Part shown: positions 55,710-64,000 of the stretch, in pieces
Layout of the letters: each line of letters opens with the position of its first letter
Position numbering within the stretch: the first letter of the stretch is position 1
Origin: Curculioniphilus buchneri
Lineage (GTDB): Bacteria > Pseudomonadota > Gammaproteobacteria > Enterobacterales > Enterobacteriaceae
Assembly (NCBI RefSeq): GCF_964275155.1
Contig: NZ_OZ193413.1
Coordinates: forward strand, 372,001 to 436,000
DNA length: 64,000 nt
Reading direction: 5' to 3'
Program-made: the position numbers and the translations under genes
Notes under the pieces: generated by a model
The model's database searches: none
Told to the model about the DNA's origin: nothing
Seen by the model: the letters and a program-made list of their open reading frames with translations, nothing else

Positions 55710-56474
55710 TGATCTATACCTGAGCGGTGTCTTTTTGAATTAAGAATTATTGCGCAATAATCTTGTAATGTCTATTAATGTACTTTGTGACAGAATTTAA
55801 TTAGAATATGCTTATAAAAACACATAGTAGATTATTTTTCCAATAAAATTGACATTTTAGATGATAAAAAACTATTAATTAAATTAATAAGTAATATTTA
55901 ATCTACAACTTTATTATTAATTTTCTATATTAAATCAAATAATGTTAATTATTTGTTTAACGATAAATTAAATTGGATTGATTAGTACAAAAATTAATCA
56001 TGCGGAGACAATTTTTTTTAAAATATTAAGTATTGTCATATATAAAAATATAGACAATAAATAACTGTGACGATATATAGAATATATATTCTCAATTAAA
56101 AAAATTTTTCTACTAATTTTTAGAAATGATTATTTTAAAATAAGGAAATCATTTTCAAAATAGTTACTAGAATATTTTCTTTTAATTAAACATTAAAATT
56201 TTTACATCATTTAAAATAAAATGTTCCAAAACTTTAAAACATATAATATTATGCAAGAAATAATACATATATGAAAATATTCTTCAATGAATGAAGGGAT
56301 GCTTGTCTATATTTGAAAGCTATTAATTCAAGCAGTTTATGTTCTTCGACTGCAAATTATTACTTTTTGATAGAGATAATAAATATAAGCTGCACAGATA
56401 TCCTATAAATTACCATACTCTTTGTATGCTCGAAAAAAAGTGTTTTCTTTTCTATCTATTTTTTCCTTTTTCTT
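55710..56474. other. 765-base gene-free gap between prmC and topA
   Basis: A/T-rich sequence without a recognised gene or fossil. Both flanking genes are on the minus strand; topA and prmC are not neighbours in enterics, so an ancestral junction or large deletion lies here. Confidence 0.45.
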
Positions 56475-57329
56475 TTAATTGCCAAAATTAGGAAACCATT
56501 GTCCTTGACTTACACGTTCATTGTGATTATAATCACACACGGTAGTAATACAAATAAAACCAGCTTCAGAGAGTAAATCTCGTACTATTTTTCCTTGTTT
56601 CCAACCATGTTCAAGTACTAACCAACCACCAGGTTGTAAATGTTCTCCTGCTTGATGACAAATCATCATCAGATCTGATAATCCATTTTTTCCTGAAACT
56701 AAAGCACTATGTGGTTCAAAGCGTACGTCACCTTGAAATAGATGGATATCGTTAGATTTAATATAGGGCGGATTACTTACAATGAGATTGTAGCAATTGC
56801 CTTGCAGTAATTGAAACCAATCACTCTTAAAAAACTGAATATTTTTCAATCCCAACTGTATTGCATTTTCCTTAGCAAGAACTAGTGCACCGCATTGGCA
56901 ATCAATTCCAGTTATCCGCCATGTTGGTCTTTCTGAAGCTAATGCTAATGCAATGGCACCAGTTCCAGTACCCAAATCTAATATATCGACCGGAGTAACC
57001 ACCGGTAAGAGATCGAGTACCCGTTGGACTACACACTCGGTTTCTGGACGAGGAATTAGTGTATCGGTAGATACCTTCAGTCGCATGGACCAAAATTCAC
57101 ATTCACCAATTAAATAGGCAATCGGTTCGCCTAATTCACGTCGCTGCAACAACGCTTCTAATTGAGTATATTGTGCAACTGTTAATACCGTTTCTCCAAA
57201 AGCTAACAATCGGGTTCGAGGTTCACCAGTTACTTGACCAAGCAAAATTTCAGCATCACGCTGTGCTCTTAAATTATCTGGTGCTTGCAATCTACCTGTT
57301 GCTTTGGTTAACCATTGTTTCCAAGTCAT
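56475..57329 (-). CDS. prmC: peptide chain release factor N5-glutamine methyltransferase
   Basis: SAM-dependent enzyme methylating the Gln of the GGQ motif in RF1 and RF2. It has 284 residues (E. coli 277). LDLGTGTGAIALALASERP is the SAM-binding loop (about residues 117-135) and IVSNPPYIKSND holds the NPPY catalytic motif (about 185-190). RPETECVV and HNERVSQG are also conserved. Its ATG follows the prfA stop without any gap. The C-terminus is slightly extended. Retained with its substrate prfA. Confidence 0.96.
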   Translation of the reverse strand: MTWKQWLTKATGRLQAPDNLRAQRDAEILLGQVTGEPRTRLLAFGETVLTVAQYTQLEALLQRRELGEPIAYLIGECEFWSMRLKVSTDTLIPRPETECVVQRVLDLLPVVTPVDILDLGTGTGAIALALASERPTWRITGIDCQCGALVLAKENAIQLGLKNIQFFKSDWFQLLQGNCYNLIVSNPPYIKSNDIHLFQGDVRFEPHSALVSGKNGLSDLMMICHQAGEHLQPGGWLVLEHGWKQGKIVRDLLSEAGFICITTVCDYNHNERVSQGQWFPNFGN

Positions 57330-58412
57330 TTAAGTGGTACTAGATAGTATAGTCAGCTGATCAAATTGGTATTCCTGTATGATAGCTTGAATAAGCTCAT
57401 CAAGTTTTCCTTGAATGATGTCTTCAAGCTGATACAGTGTCAATCCGATACGATGGTCTGTTACACGCCCTTGCGGAAAATGATAGGTGCGAATGCGATC
57501 GGGACGATCACCAGTACCTAATAAGTTTCGTCGGATGGAAGATTCTTTTGTTTGTCTTTTTTTTGTTTCAATATTACGTAACCGGGCTCCCAGTACAGCC
57601 ATAGCTTTAGCCTTATTTTTATGTTGAGAACGATCATCTTGACATTCTACTACCAATCCACTAGGTAAATGAGTGATTCGAATGGCTGAATCAGTAGTAT
57701 TTACATGTTGTCCACCAGCACCGGATGAACGGAATGTGTCAATACGTAAATCACTAATATTGATTCCTGGAAGTTCGTTTTCTGGAATTGTAGGAATGAC
57801 TGCTACAGTACAAGTAGAAGTATGAATTCGACCTTGAGATTCTGTTTCCGGTATACGCTGTACACGATGTCCTCCTGATTCGAACTTCAATTGACTATAA
57901 GCACCTTCATGGGATATCTTGGCAATAATTTCTTTATATCCACCATGTTCACCGTCACTTGTACTGATAATCTTGGCTTTCCAATGACGAGTTTCAGCAA
58001 ATCGGCTGTACATACGAAATAGATCACCTGCGAATAAAGCAGCTTCATTACCACCAGTTCCAGCACGTATTTCTATAAAGCATCCATGCCCATCGTCAGG
58101 ATCTTTTGGTAGTAATAAGGTTTGTAATTCCTTTTCAAGCTCTATTTGTTTAGCTTGGAATACTTTTAATTCTTCCAGTGCAATTTCTCTCATTTCCAAA
58201 TCTTCTAACAACTGCATAGTAGTGTCAATATTTTTTTGAATCTGGCGCCAACTTTCAAAACGACGTATAATGTTGTTTAGTTGCGTATACTCTTTTGGCA
58301 AAGTGTAAAAACGCTCTTGATTTGAAGTGAGTTTAGAGTTGTTAAGTAAGATTTCAACTTCAGCTTGGCGTTCTTGCAATGCTTCTAATTTAGCGAGTAT
58401 GTAAGATTTCAT
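57330..58412 (-). CDS. prfA: peptide chain release factor 1
   Basis: Recognises UAA and UAG stop codons and triggers peptide release. It has 360 residues, the same as E. coli. AGTGGNEAALFAGDLFRMY marks the start of domain 2; the codon-recognition tripeptide is PET (RIPETESQGRIH; E. coli has PAT, and PET also occurs in other bacteria); SSGAGGQHVNTTDSA has the GGQ motif. It is followed immediately by prmC. The hemA gene that precedes prfA in enterics survives only as a fossil tail. Confidence 0.97.
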   Translation of the reverse strand: MKSYILAKLEALQERQAEVEILLNNSKLTSNQERFYTLPKEYTQLNNIIRRFESWRQIQKNIDTTMQLLEDLEMREIALEELKVFQAKQIELEKELQTLLLPKDPDDGHGCFIEIRAGTGGNEAALFAGDLFRMYSRFAETRHWKAKIISTSDGEHGGYKEIIAKISHEGAYSQLKFESGGHRVQRIPETESQGRIHTSTCTVAVIPTIPENELPGINISDLRIDTFRSSGAGGQHVNTTDSAIRITHLPSGLVVECQDDRSQHKNKAKAMAVLGARLRNIETKKRQTKESSIRRNLLGTGDRPDRIRTYHFPQGRVTDHRIGLTLYQLEDIIQGKLDELIQAIIQEYQFDQLTILSSTT

Positions 58413-60154
58413 ATTTAATAGTTTATCCTAATGTATTATTAGTATGTTGAAACTCATACGACTACGACGAGAAAGAATCAGTCATGCACCTTCATTTTAA
58501 AATAATCTATTTAGTATTGTAAATTAGAACATTAATAAGTTAATTAATTTTTGAATACATTTTTTAATATTTTTTATTTTAAAATTTGTGTGTGTAATAT
58601 ATCCTTGCTGTTAACAAATTCAAATTTATTTATAGGCCACAACACTAGTTTGCAATCTTTAATAAAATCGTATTTTTATTATTTATTATTTTTATAAAAA
58701 ATTTAAATATAATATTTTATGTAAAAAAATAAAATAAGTTAAAGATATAATGTTCTTATTATTTTACAATAGATTATTATTGAATAATATTCTATAAATA
58801 ATCTATTTTGTTTAAATAGGTATGCATAATATATATCAGTTTATTATTATTCACAATACTATGAAGATTATAATTATATAATATTCTTCATAAACAACTT
58901 AGTTTAATAATTCGATCTCCAGTGTCATTGGTATAAATATCGGTAATATATTAGAAATTAATGTACTATTAATCTTTGTTAATCTAATGACGCAATGGTT
59001 ACTTTGTTAAGTAATTGCTATATTCATTCTTAAATATGTTAATAATTTAACTAACCGTTTTAATTTTTAATTCAGATGAAGGGAGTCAATAAATTTTATT
59101 ATTTATTTAAATCGTATGCATCAATAGTACTATTATTTTAACTGAATGCTTAAAGTATACTACTAATTTTAGCGTACAAGTCATATTGACACTGACATAT
59201 CAGTGTTATTACATTATTTAGATGTACTGTTCAATATAGTTTGAGATAAATGAAAACTATCATTATTTTAGATAAACCATTCATGTTAACTCATTTTTTT
59301 AGAAAACTTTTAAACATCTTAACAAGATGAAATTGTCTATTTTCTTTAGACGAATGATACTATCTTATAAATTTATAGATACTTACATGTTTCACTATAA
59401 TGAATATCATTCGAATTCATGGCATAATTTTTTTCATATACTTTACCTAAAGTAAAGGTATAATAAATATAATTATACTACTCTTGTAAAGAGTAGAGTA
59501 TTTTATTCACATGTTATATAAACTATTAATATTAATAATATTTTTATTAAAAATGTTGTAAATTAAAAAAAGGAATGTATGTCTTGATGAAAGACATTTA
59601 TATTATTGTTATCTTATTTTACTATTTTATTGTTAATTCATTGGAATATTAATTCCCTATATTATATTGTCTGACTATAAATATAATATTATTTGAATAA
59701 TGCATGCATTGACAGTCAGTGTAATAATTTAAGTTTTATCAAGAAAATGGCGATTTTATTTAGCTGTTAACAAGAAAAAGATTAATATCTATTACAACTA
59801 AAATCAAAGTAATTTTGAATGCAATCAAGTTATTTTTGAAAATCTACTTGGCGACATTGAATAGAGTCTCAATCATAGTTGCATTTTACTAAATTAATTA
59901 ATATTCAAGGAATATGGTATATTATTAATAATCATATTACAAAAATGATTTGATAATTAATTAGGATGATTATTTTCACAGTATAACTTCTAGCAATGAA
60001 TATGAAAATTACCCGATGATTCGATGAATTCTTCATCAATGTTCTAACTTATTTACGTATACTAAACCATACCAATGAAGATTAATATTAGACTGTAACC
60101 AATTGATAAATACCATTAGAATGCAATTCTAATTGTGCCAACCAATGCAAAATT
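58413..60154. other. 1.7 kb gap between prfA and ispE (hemA and lolB decayed)
   Basis: Divergent gap. The prfA side ends with a probable hemA tail (58423-58485) and the ispE side with a probable lolB tail (60054-60158), which is the order lolB-ispE / hemA-prfA of enterics. The central part shows no recognisable sequence. A small symmetrical AT hairpin TACTCTTGTAAAGAGTA lies near 59478-59494. Confidence 0.5.
58423..58485 (-). pseudogene. hemA: tail of decayed glutamyl-tRNA reductase (hemA)
   Basis: Just upstream of prfA, the minus strand reads LSRRSRMSFNIL and, one frame over, NTLG then a stop. This follows the HemA C-terminus ARDGDNERLNILRDSLG. The intergenic distance to prfA is short, as in enterics. 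Only the last 20 or so codons are recognisable. If right, the C5 haem pathway has lost its first enzyme. Confidence 0.4.
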
Positions 60155-60158
60155 ATGA
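60054..60158 (+). pseudogene. lolB: tail of decayed outer-membrane lipoprotein carrier LolB
   Basis: Immediately before ispE the plus strand reads ILIVPTNAKL followed by TGA, with that stop overlapping the ispE ATG by four bases (ATGA). LolB of enterics ends with a similar stretch (IKLKMDNW and a short tail) and directly precedes ispE. A second frame gives RLILDCNQ..TIRMQF, resembling MELTDGGQRIKLKM. Short and inferred mainly from position. Confidence 0.35.
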
Positions 60159-61024
60159 TCACACATTACTGGCCAGCACCGGCAAAACTTAATCTATTTT
60201 TATCAATTATTGGTCGTCGCCAAGATGGTTATCATTTGTTGCAAACATTGATTCAGTTTATAAACTATGGCGATACTCTAATTATAACTCCTACTCATAA
60301 CGGTCAAATTCGCTTATTCACTAATCTTCATGGAATCAATCAAGAGCAGAATCTCATCATACGTGCTGCGAAACTTTTGCAACGTCATTGTTGGACAGAA
60401 CATAATACTAATAAGCCTGGAGCTGATATATGGTTACAAAAAATATTACCTATAGGTGGAGGTTTAGGAGGAGCATCTTCTAATGCTGCCACCGTACTAA
60501 TAGTCCTCAATATGGAATGGAATTGTGCACTAAACTTCACTGCTTTGGCTCAGCTCGGTCTAACAATTGGAACTGATATTCCGATATTTATATACGGAAA
60601 CGCAGCCTTTGCGGAAGGTATCGGCGATAAATTGACCCCAGCTGAACCAGATGAAAAATGGTATTTAGTTGTTGTACCACCAATCAGCATTTCTACGTCA
60701 ATGATTTTTACCCATCCTCTGTTAAGGAGGAATTCATCACCACGTTTATTCAATAAACTATATAACATTCCTTTTTACAATGACTGTGAACCAATCGTAA
60801 GAAAAATTTTTCCTATAGTTGAACAGCATCTTTCATGGTTGTTGGAATATGGCCCAGCACGATTAACAGGCACCGGCGCTTGTATATTTGCTGAATTTGA
60901 CACCGAGGTTGCTGCACGTTATGTTTTATCAAAAGCTCCAACATGGATAAAAGGTTTTGTAGCTCAAGGTGTTAATGTGTCTCCATTACATCGCACATTA
61001 TTAATTAGGGGATACTTAAGCTAA
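60155..61024 (+). CDS. ispE: 4-diphosphocytidyl-2-C-methyl-D-erythritol kinase
   Basis: GHMP kinase of the MEP isoprenoid pathway. It has 289 residues (E. coli 283). PAPAKLNLFLSI..RRQDGYH is the substrate-binding start, LPIGGGLGGASSNAATVL the ATP-binding GHMP motif (about residues 98-115), GTDIPIFIYG carries the catalytic Asp, and RLTGTGACIFAEF is the C-terminal motif. The start ATG coincides with the fossil lolB stop. It is followed by prs after 104 bases. Confidence 0.96.
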   Translation: MITHYWPAPAKLNLFLSIIGRRQDGYHLLQTLIQFINYGDTLIITPTHNGQIRLFTNLHGINQEQNLIIRAAKLLQRHCWTEHNTNKPGADIWLQKILPIGGGLGGASSNAATVLIVLNMEWNCALNFTALAQLGLTIGTDIPIFIYGNAAFAEGIGDKLTPAEPDEKWYLVVVPPISISTSMIFTHPLLRRNSSPRLFNKLYNIPFYNDCEPIVRKIFPIVEQHLSWLLEYGPARLTGTGACIFAEFDTEVAARYVLSKAPTWIKGFVAQGVNVSPLHRTLLIRGYLS

Positions 61025-61128
61025 TCTAAAATAGTTCAATGAATATTTCATAAGTATATTTCTCCAAAAGACATCTTTATTGCTGTCAAACTTTGATATT
61101 CTTAAACATAAGACTGAGGTATTTTCAC

Positions 61129-62076
61129 GTGTCTAGTATGAAATTTTTTGCTGGTAATGCAACGTTAGAATTAGCAAAACGTATTGCTAATCATTTATAT
61201 ACGATTTTAGGTCAAGCGGCTGTTAGTCGTTTTAGTGATGGTGAGGTTAGTGTACAAATAAATGAAAATGTACGCGGTGGTGATATTTTTATCATTCAAT
61301 CTACATGTGCACCAACAAATGATAACTTAATGGAACTCGTAGTCATGGTTGATGCTTTGCGTAGAGCATCTGCTGGTCGAATTACTGCGGTAATTCCCTA
61401 TTTTGGCTACGCGCGTCAAGATCGCCGAGTCCGTTCTACTCGTGTACCGATTACTGCTAAAGTAGTAGCTGATTTCCTATCAAGTGTAGGGGTTGATCGT
61501 GTATTGACGGTGGATTTACACGCTGAACAGATCCAAGGTTTTTTCGATGTACCAGTAGATAATGTATTTGGTAGTCCAATCTTACTAGAAGATATGTTAC
61601 AACAAAATTTAGAAAATCCAATTGTTGTTTCACCTGATATAGGTGGTGTCGTTCGTGCTCGTGCTGTTGCAAAACTACTCAATGATACCGACATGGCGAT
61701 CATCGATAAGCGTCGTCCACGGGCAAATATGTTGCAAGTAATGCATATTATAGGCGATGTAGTAGATCGAGATACTATTCTAATAGATGATATGATAGAT
61801 ACCGGTGGAACGTTATGTCAAGCTGCTAAGGCATTGAAAGATGGCGGTGCTAAACGAGTATTTGCATATGCAACTCATCCAATTTTTTCGGGTAATGCCT
61901 ATGAAAATATTAAAAATTCTGTAATAGATTCAGTAATTGTATGCGATACCATTCCGCTTAATTCAGCTATTCAGTCGCTTCCTAATGTACGTATTTTAAC
62001 ATTGTCGGGAATGCTAGCTGAAGCAATTCGTCGTATCAGTAATGAAGAATCAATCTCAGCAATGTTTGAGCATTAA
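61129..62076 (+). CDS. prs: ribose-phosphate pyrophosphokinase
   Basis: Makes PRPP from ribose-5-phosphate and ATP for nucleotide, His, Trp and NAD synthesis. It has 315 residues, as in E. coli. The start is GTG (MSSMKFFAGN), supported by GAGG 9 bases upstream and by E. coli prs also starting with GTG before an internal ATG; an ATG at 61093 would add 12 non-homologous residues. FSDGEVSVQI, PYFGYARQDRR, DLHAEQIQGFF and the PRPP loop LIDDMIDTGGTL are intact. Strong conservation, including the C-terminal EESISAMFEH. Confidence 0.98.
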   Translation: MSSMKFFAGNATLELAKRIANHLYTILGQAAVSRFSDGEVSVQINENVRGGDIFIIQSTCAPTNDNLMELVVMVDALRRASAGRITAVIPYFGYARQDRRVRSTRVPITAKVVADFLSSVGVDRVLTVDLHAEQIQGFFDVPVDNVFGSPILLEDMLQQNLENPIVVSPDIGGVVRARAVAKLLNDTDMAIIDKRRPRANMLQVMHIIGDVVDRDTILIDDMIDTGGTLCQAAKALKDGGAKRVFAYATHPIFSGNAYENIKNSVIDSVIVCDTIPLNSAIQSLPNVRILTLSGMLAEAIRRISNEESISAMFEH

Positions 62077-62653
62077 TAGCATGGACAATTTCATGATGCT
62101 ATATTTTTGACGATATATAATCTTGCACTGTCATTGCTACATTGTATATATGGTATTTTTACGCAATTATTTTATTAAAAAATGTGAAGTATATTGTATT
62201 TCGTCGCCGTGCTGACGAGAAGTTAAATTGCTCTTTTAATCAGCAATAAGAACCGATAGAAAATAATTATTTTATTTTCTATCTTATCAATAAAACATGT
62301 TGATTTATATTAGTTCACTAATCTAATATTATTATTGATATAATGAGCAATAATGGATTACAAAATCGAGTATAACTTTAATTTTTGAAATATCATTACA
62401 TAAAGTTAACATTAATATGTATCACGTATTACACATCATCCAGTGTTTTCTATTATAGAATTCACTATAAACTTACTCATTATATTAGTTAATATCTAAT
62501 AAGTAGATTACTTATTTGTCACTTTTAGGTTTTGATATTTATCACCTACTTTATCATTTTATATCAAATGAATGATATATACATTATTATTCATTATATG
62601 TATTCAATACATGTCCTTTTCCAAGAAAGATAATCTACTGATTGATAAAAAAT
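62077..62653. other. gap between prs and pth
   Basis: About 580 bases. Three inverted repeats cluster in 62201-62283: TCGTC..GACGA, TTGCT..AGCAA and the perfect 12-bp stem at 62255-62283 that is probably the prs terminator. dauA/ychH, present here in E. coli, are missing. Confidence 0.45.
62255..62283 (+). terminator. probable terminator of prs
   Basis: GATAGAAAATAA-TTATT-TTATTTTCTATC, a perfect 12-bp stem with a 5-base loop, 179 bases after the prs stop, followed by TTATCAAT. The stem is strongly A/T-biased, like the cvrA terminator. Confidence 0.5.
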
Positions 62654-63238
62654 ATGACAATAAAATTAATTGTAGGTTTAGCAAATCCTGGCGCTAAATA
62701 TGTCGCTACACGGCATAATGTTGGTTCCTTATACGTTAATTTATTAGCAAAATATAATCAACAGGTATTAAAGGAAGAAAGTAAAGTTTTCGGCTATACT
62801 AGTCAAATAAAACTTAGCGGTAATAATGTCTTTCTTTTAATACCTAAAATTTTTATGAATTTAAGTGGAAAATCGGTGACAACTATGGCAAATGTTTATA
62901 ACATTTCGCCAAAAGAAATTTTAGTAGTGCATGATGAATTAAATTTATTACTGGGTACAGCTCGATTTAAACAGGGTGGCAGTTCTAATGGACATAACGG
63001 GCTGAAAGATATTATTAAATGTTTAGGCAATAATTCTTGTTTTTATCGTCTAAGAATAGGTATTGGACATCCAGGCGATAAAAATAAAGTTATTGAATTT
63101 GTATTGGGTAAACCAACAGCTATAGAACAAAAGCTTATTAATTCTTCAATAGAAGAAGCTATACGCTGCACATATATTTTTTTTTCAAAAAATGCCTTAC
63201 AAGCTATGAATGACTTACATACTTACAGAGCTAAATAA
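62654..63238 (+). CDS. pth: peptidyl-tRNA hydrolase
   Basis: Recycles tRNA from prematurely released peptidyl-tRNA. It has 194 residues, identical in length to E. coli. The start MTIKLIVGLANPG fixes the ATG at 62654; an in-frame TTG four codons earlier is rejected. The catalytic His is in ATRHNVG (residue 20), with Asn10 in LANPG, the Asp in VHDELNL and the Asn in NGHNGLKD. FMNLSGK and RIGIGHPGDKN.V..FVLGKP are present. It precedes ychF by 111 bases, the ancestral pth-ychF pair. Confidence 0.97.
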   Translation: MTIKLIVGLANPGAKYVATRHNVGSLYVNLLAKYNQQVLKEESKVFGYTSQIKLSGNNVFLLIPKIFMNLSGKSVTTMANVYNISPKEILVVHDELNLLLGTARFKQGGSSNGHNGLKDIIKCLGNNSCFYRLRIGIGHPGDKNKVIEFVLGKPTAIEQKLINSSIEEAIRCTYIFFSKNALQAMNDLHTYRAK

Positions 63239-63349
63239 AATAAAATATTTTAAATGATAATAGTAAGTTATATCAAATAAATATTTAAATTTATTGTAAA
63301 AAAGTAATGCACTTCGATATTATGGTAGAAGCATATCTAAGGAGATATA

Positions 63350-64000
63350 ATGGAGGGATTTAAATGTGGTATTATTGGGTTGCCTAATGTAGGTAAATCT
63401 ACCTTTTTTAATGCCTTAACTAAAGCAAATGTAGCAACAAAAAACTTTCCATTCTGTACTATCACACCTAATATTGGTATCGTACCAGTACCAGATTCAC
63501 GAATCGATCAATTAGTAAAAATTATTAAACCACAGAATATTGTTCCTGCCATCATAGAATTTGTAGATATAGCAGGTTTAGTTAAAGGTGCATCAAAAGG
63601 GGCAGGTTTAGGTAATCAATTTTTAATGAATATTCGCGACGTTGAGGTAATCTGCCACCTTGTACGCTGTTTTAAAAATGACAATATCATTCACATATCT
63701 GATCATATCGATCCAATAGAAGATATTAATATTATTAATACGGAATTACTACTAGCTGATTTAGAAATATGTGAACGTGCCAGATTAAGAGTAATAAAAA
63801 ATGTCAAAGATAACGATAATAATACTCGTTTAGAGCTGTTAGTTCTTGAAAAATGTTTGAACCATTTAAGCAATGCGTTCGCACTACGGACTTTAAAATT
63901 AAACAGCATGGAAAAAAATTCCATTCGTTATCTCAATTTTCTGACAATAAAACCTGTTATATACATTGCAAATATTAATGAGAATAATCAGAATTACAAC
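63350..64000 (+). CDS. ychF: ribosome-binding ATPase YchF (5' part, cut by window end)
   Basis: Obg-family P-loop ATPase that binds the ribosome. The visible 217 codons begin MEGFKCGIIGLPNVGKSTFF, the P-loop at residues 9-17, then FPFCTITPN, FVDIAGLVKGASKGAGLGNQ (switch II) and the NINE tetrad (N-x-x-E in place of NKxD), which in YchF gives ATP rather than GTP preference. AAGGAGATATA lies before the ATG. The frame is open to base 64000; the C-terminal TGS domain is beyond the window. Confidence 0.96.
   Translation, partial: MEGFKCGIIGLPNVGKSTFFNALTKANVATKNFPFCTITPNIGIVPVPDSRIDQLVKIIKPQNIVPAIIEFVDIAGLVKGASKGAGLGNQFLMNIRDVEVICHLVRCFKNDNIIHISDHIDPIEDINIINTELLLADLEICERARLRVIKNVKDNDNNTRLELLVLEKCLNHLSNAFALRTLKLNSMEKNSIRYLNFLTIKPVIYIANINENNQNYN

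Noticed and set aside
57330..58412. PET instead of PAT in the RF1 codon-recognition tripeptide, as a sign of changed stop decoding
   Set aside because: The middle residue varies naturally among bacterial RF1 proteins, PET being common in other phyla; the genes here use ordinary stops.
1..64000. tRNA, rRNA, CRISPR arrays, insertion sequences or prophage genes
   Set aside because: No TpsiC-like G/C-rich arms, no regularly spaced repeats, no transposase or phage motifs and no terminal inverted repeats were found by reading; a tRNA or covariance-model scan would settle the RNA genes.

Overview
The window reads as a piece of the shrinking chromosome of an insect-endosymbiont gammaproteobacterium. 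Every recognisable protein is closest in length and residues to its Enterobacterales counterpart. Base composition is very AT-rich (intergenic DNA looks roughly 80% A+T), and only about 40% of the 64 kb is occupied by intact genes. The rest is long, gene-free, AT-rich DNA. waaE next to coaD, together with the overall gene content, points to a Serratia/Yersinia/Sodalis-like ancestor. The low coding density recalls published co-obligate Serratia symbiotica genomes of aphids, but this is inference from memory; no search was possible.

Layout. 0.3-2.2 kb: mnmG. 5.7-7.7 kb: ruvX-yqgE-gshB (minus). 10.0-10.4 kb: rpmB-rpmG (plus). 10.8-19.8 kb: coaD-waaE-waaA and waaC-waaF-hldD (minus), i.e. the CoA step plus Kdo/heptose inner-core LPS, with the outer-core genes decayed between the two blocks. 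22.0-25.5 kb: deoD-deoB-deoC (minus) without an intact deoA. 25.5-32.9 kb: a 7 kb gene graveyard. 32.9-33.8 kb: galU (minus). 36.8-38.5 kb: cvrA (plus). 42.3-44.1 kb: minC-minD-minE (plus). 45.2-45.8 kb: tsaB (minus). 50.5-51.1 kb: ribA (plus). 53.1-55.7 kb: topA (minus). 56.5-58.4 kb: prfA-prmC (minus). 60.2-64.0 kb: ispE, prs, pth and the start of ychF (plus; ychF runs off the end). No tRNA, rRNA, CRISPR array, insertion sequence or prophage gene was recognised.

The most informative result comes from the so-called intergenic DNA. Hand translation in all frames, guided by the gene order of free-living enterics, recovers fossil genes at the expected positions and strands: prfC, holD and rsmC left of deoC's upstream side; hns convergent to galU; dsbB between cvrA and minC; yoaA upstream of tsaB; yciH, pyrF and lapB before ribA; cysB beside topA; hemA before prfA; lolB before ispE; and a family-4 glycosyltransferase inside the waa cluster. 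They carry many stops and frameshifts but some keep nearly their original length. Much of the non-coding DNA is therefore very old pseudogene sequence rather than new material.

What the surviving genes do together: translation and its quality control (rpmB, rpmG, prfA, prmC, pth, tsaB, mnmG, ychF), DNA topology and division (topA, minCDE), envelope (inner-core LPS, UDP-glucose, a cation/proton antiporter), cofactors (CoA, glutathione, riboflavin via ribA, isoprenoid precursor via ispE, PRPP via prs) and deoxynucleoside salvage. Losses include RF3, the PolIII psi subunit, H-NS, DsbB, OMP decarboxylase, CysB and the haem-committing enzyme HemA, if the fossils are read correctly. An unexpected substitution in an intact gene is DeoD Asp204 to Asn, at the catalytic acid of bacterial hexameric purine nucleoside phosphorylase. 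I found no convincing undescribed multi-gene system.
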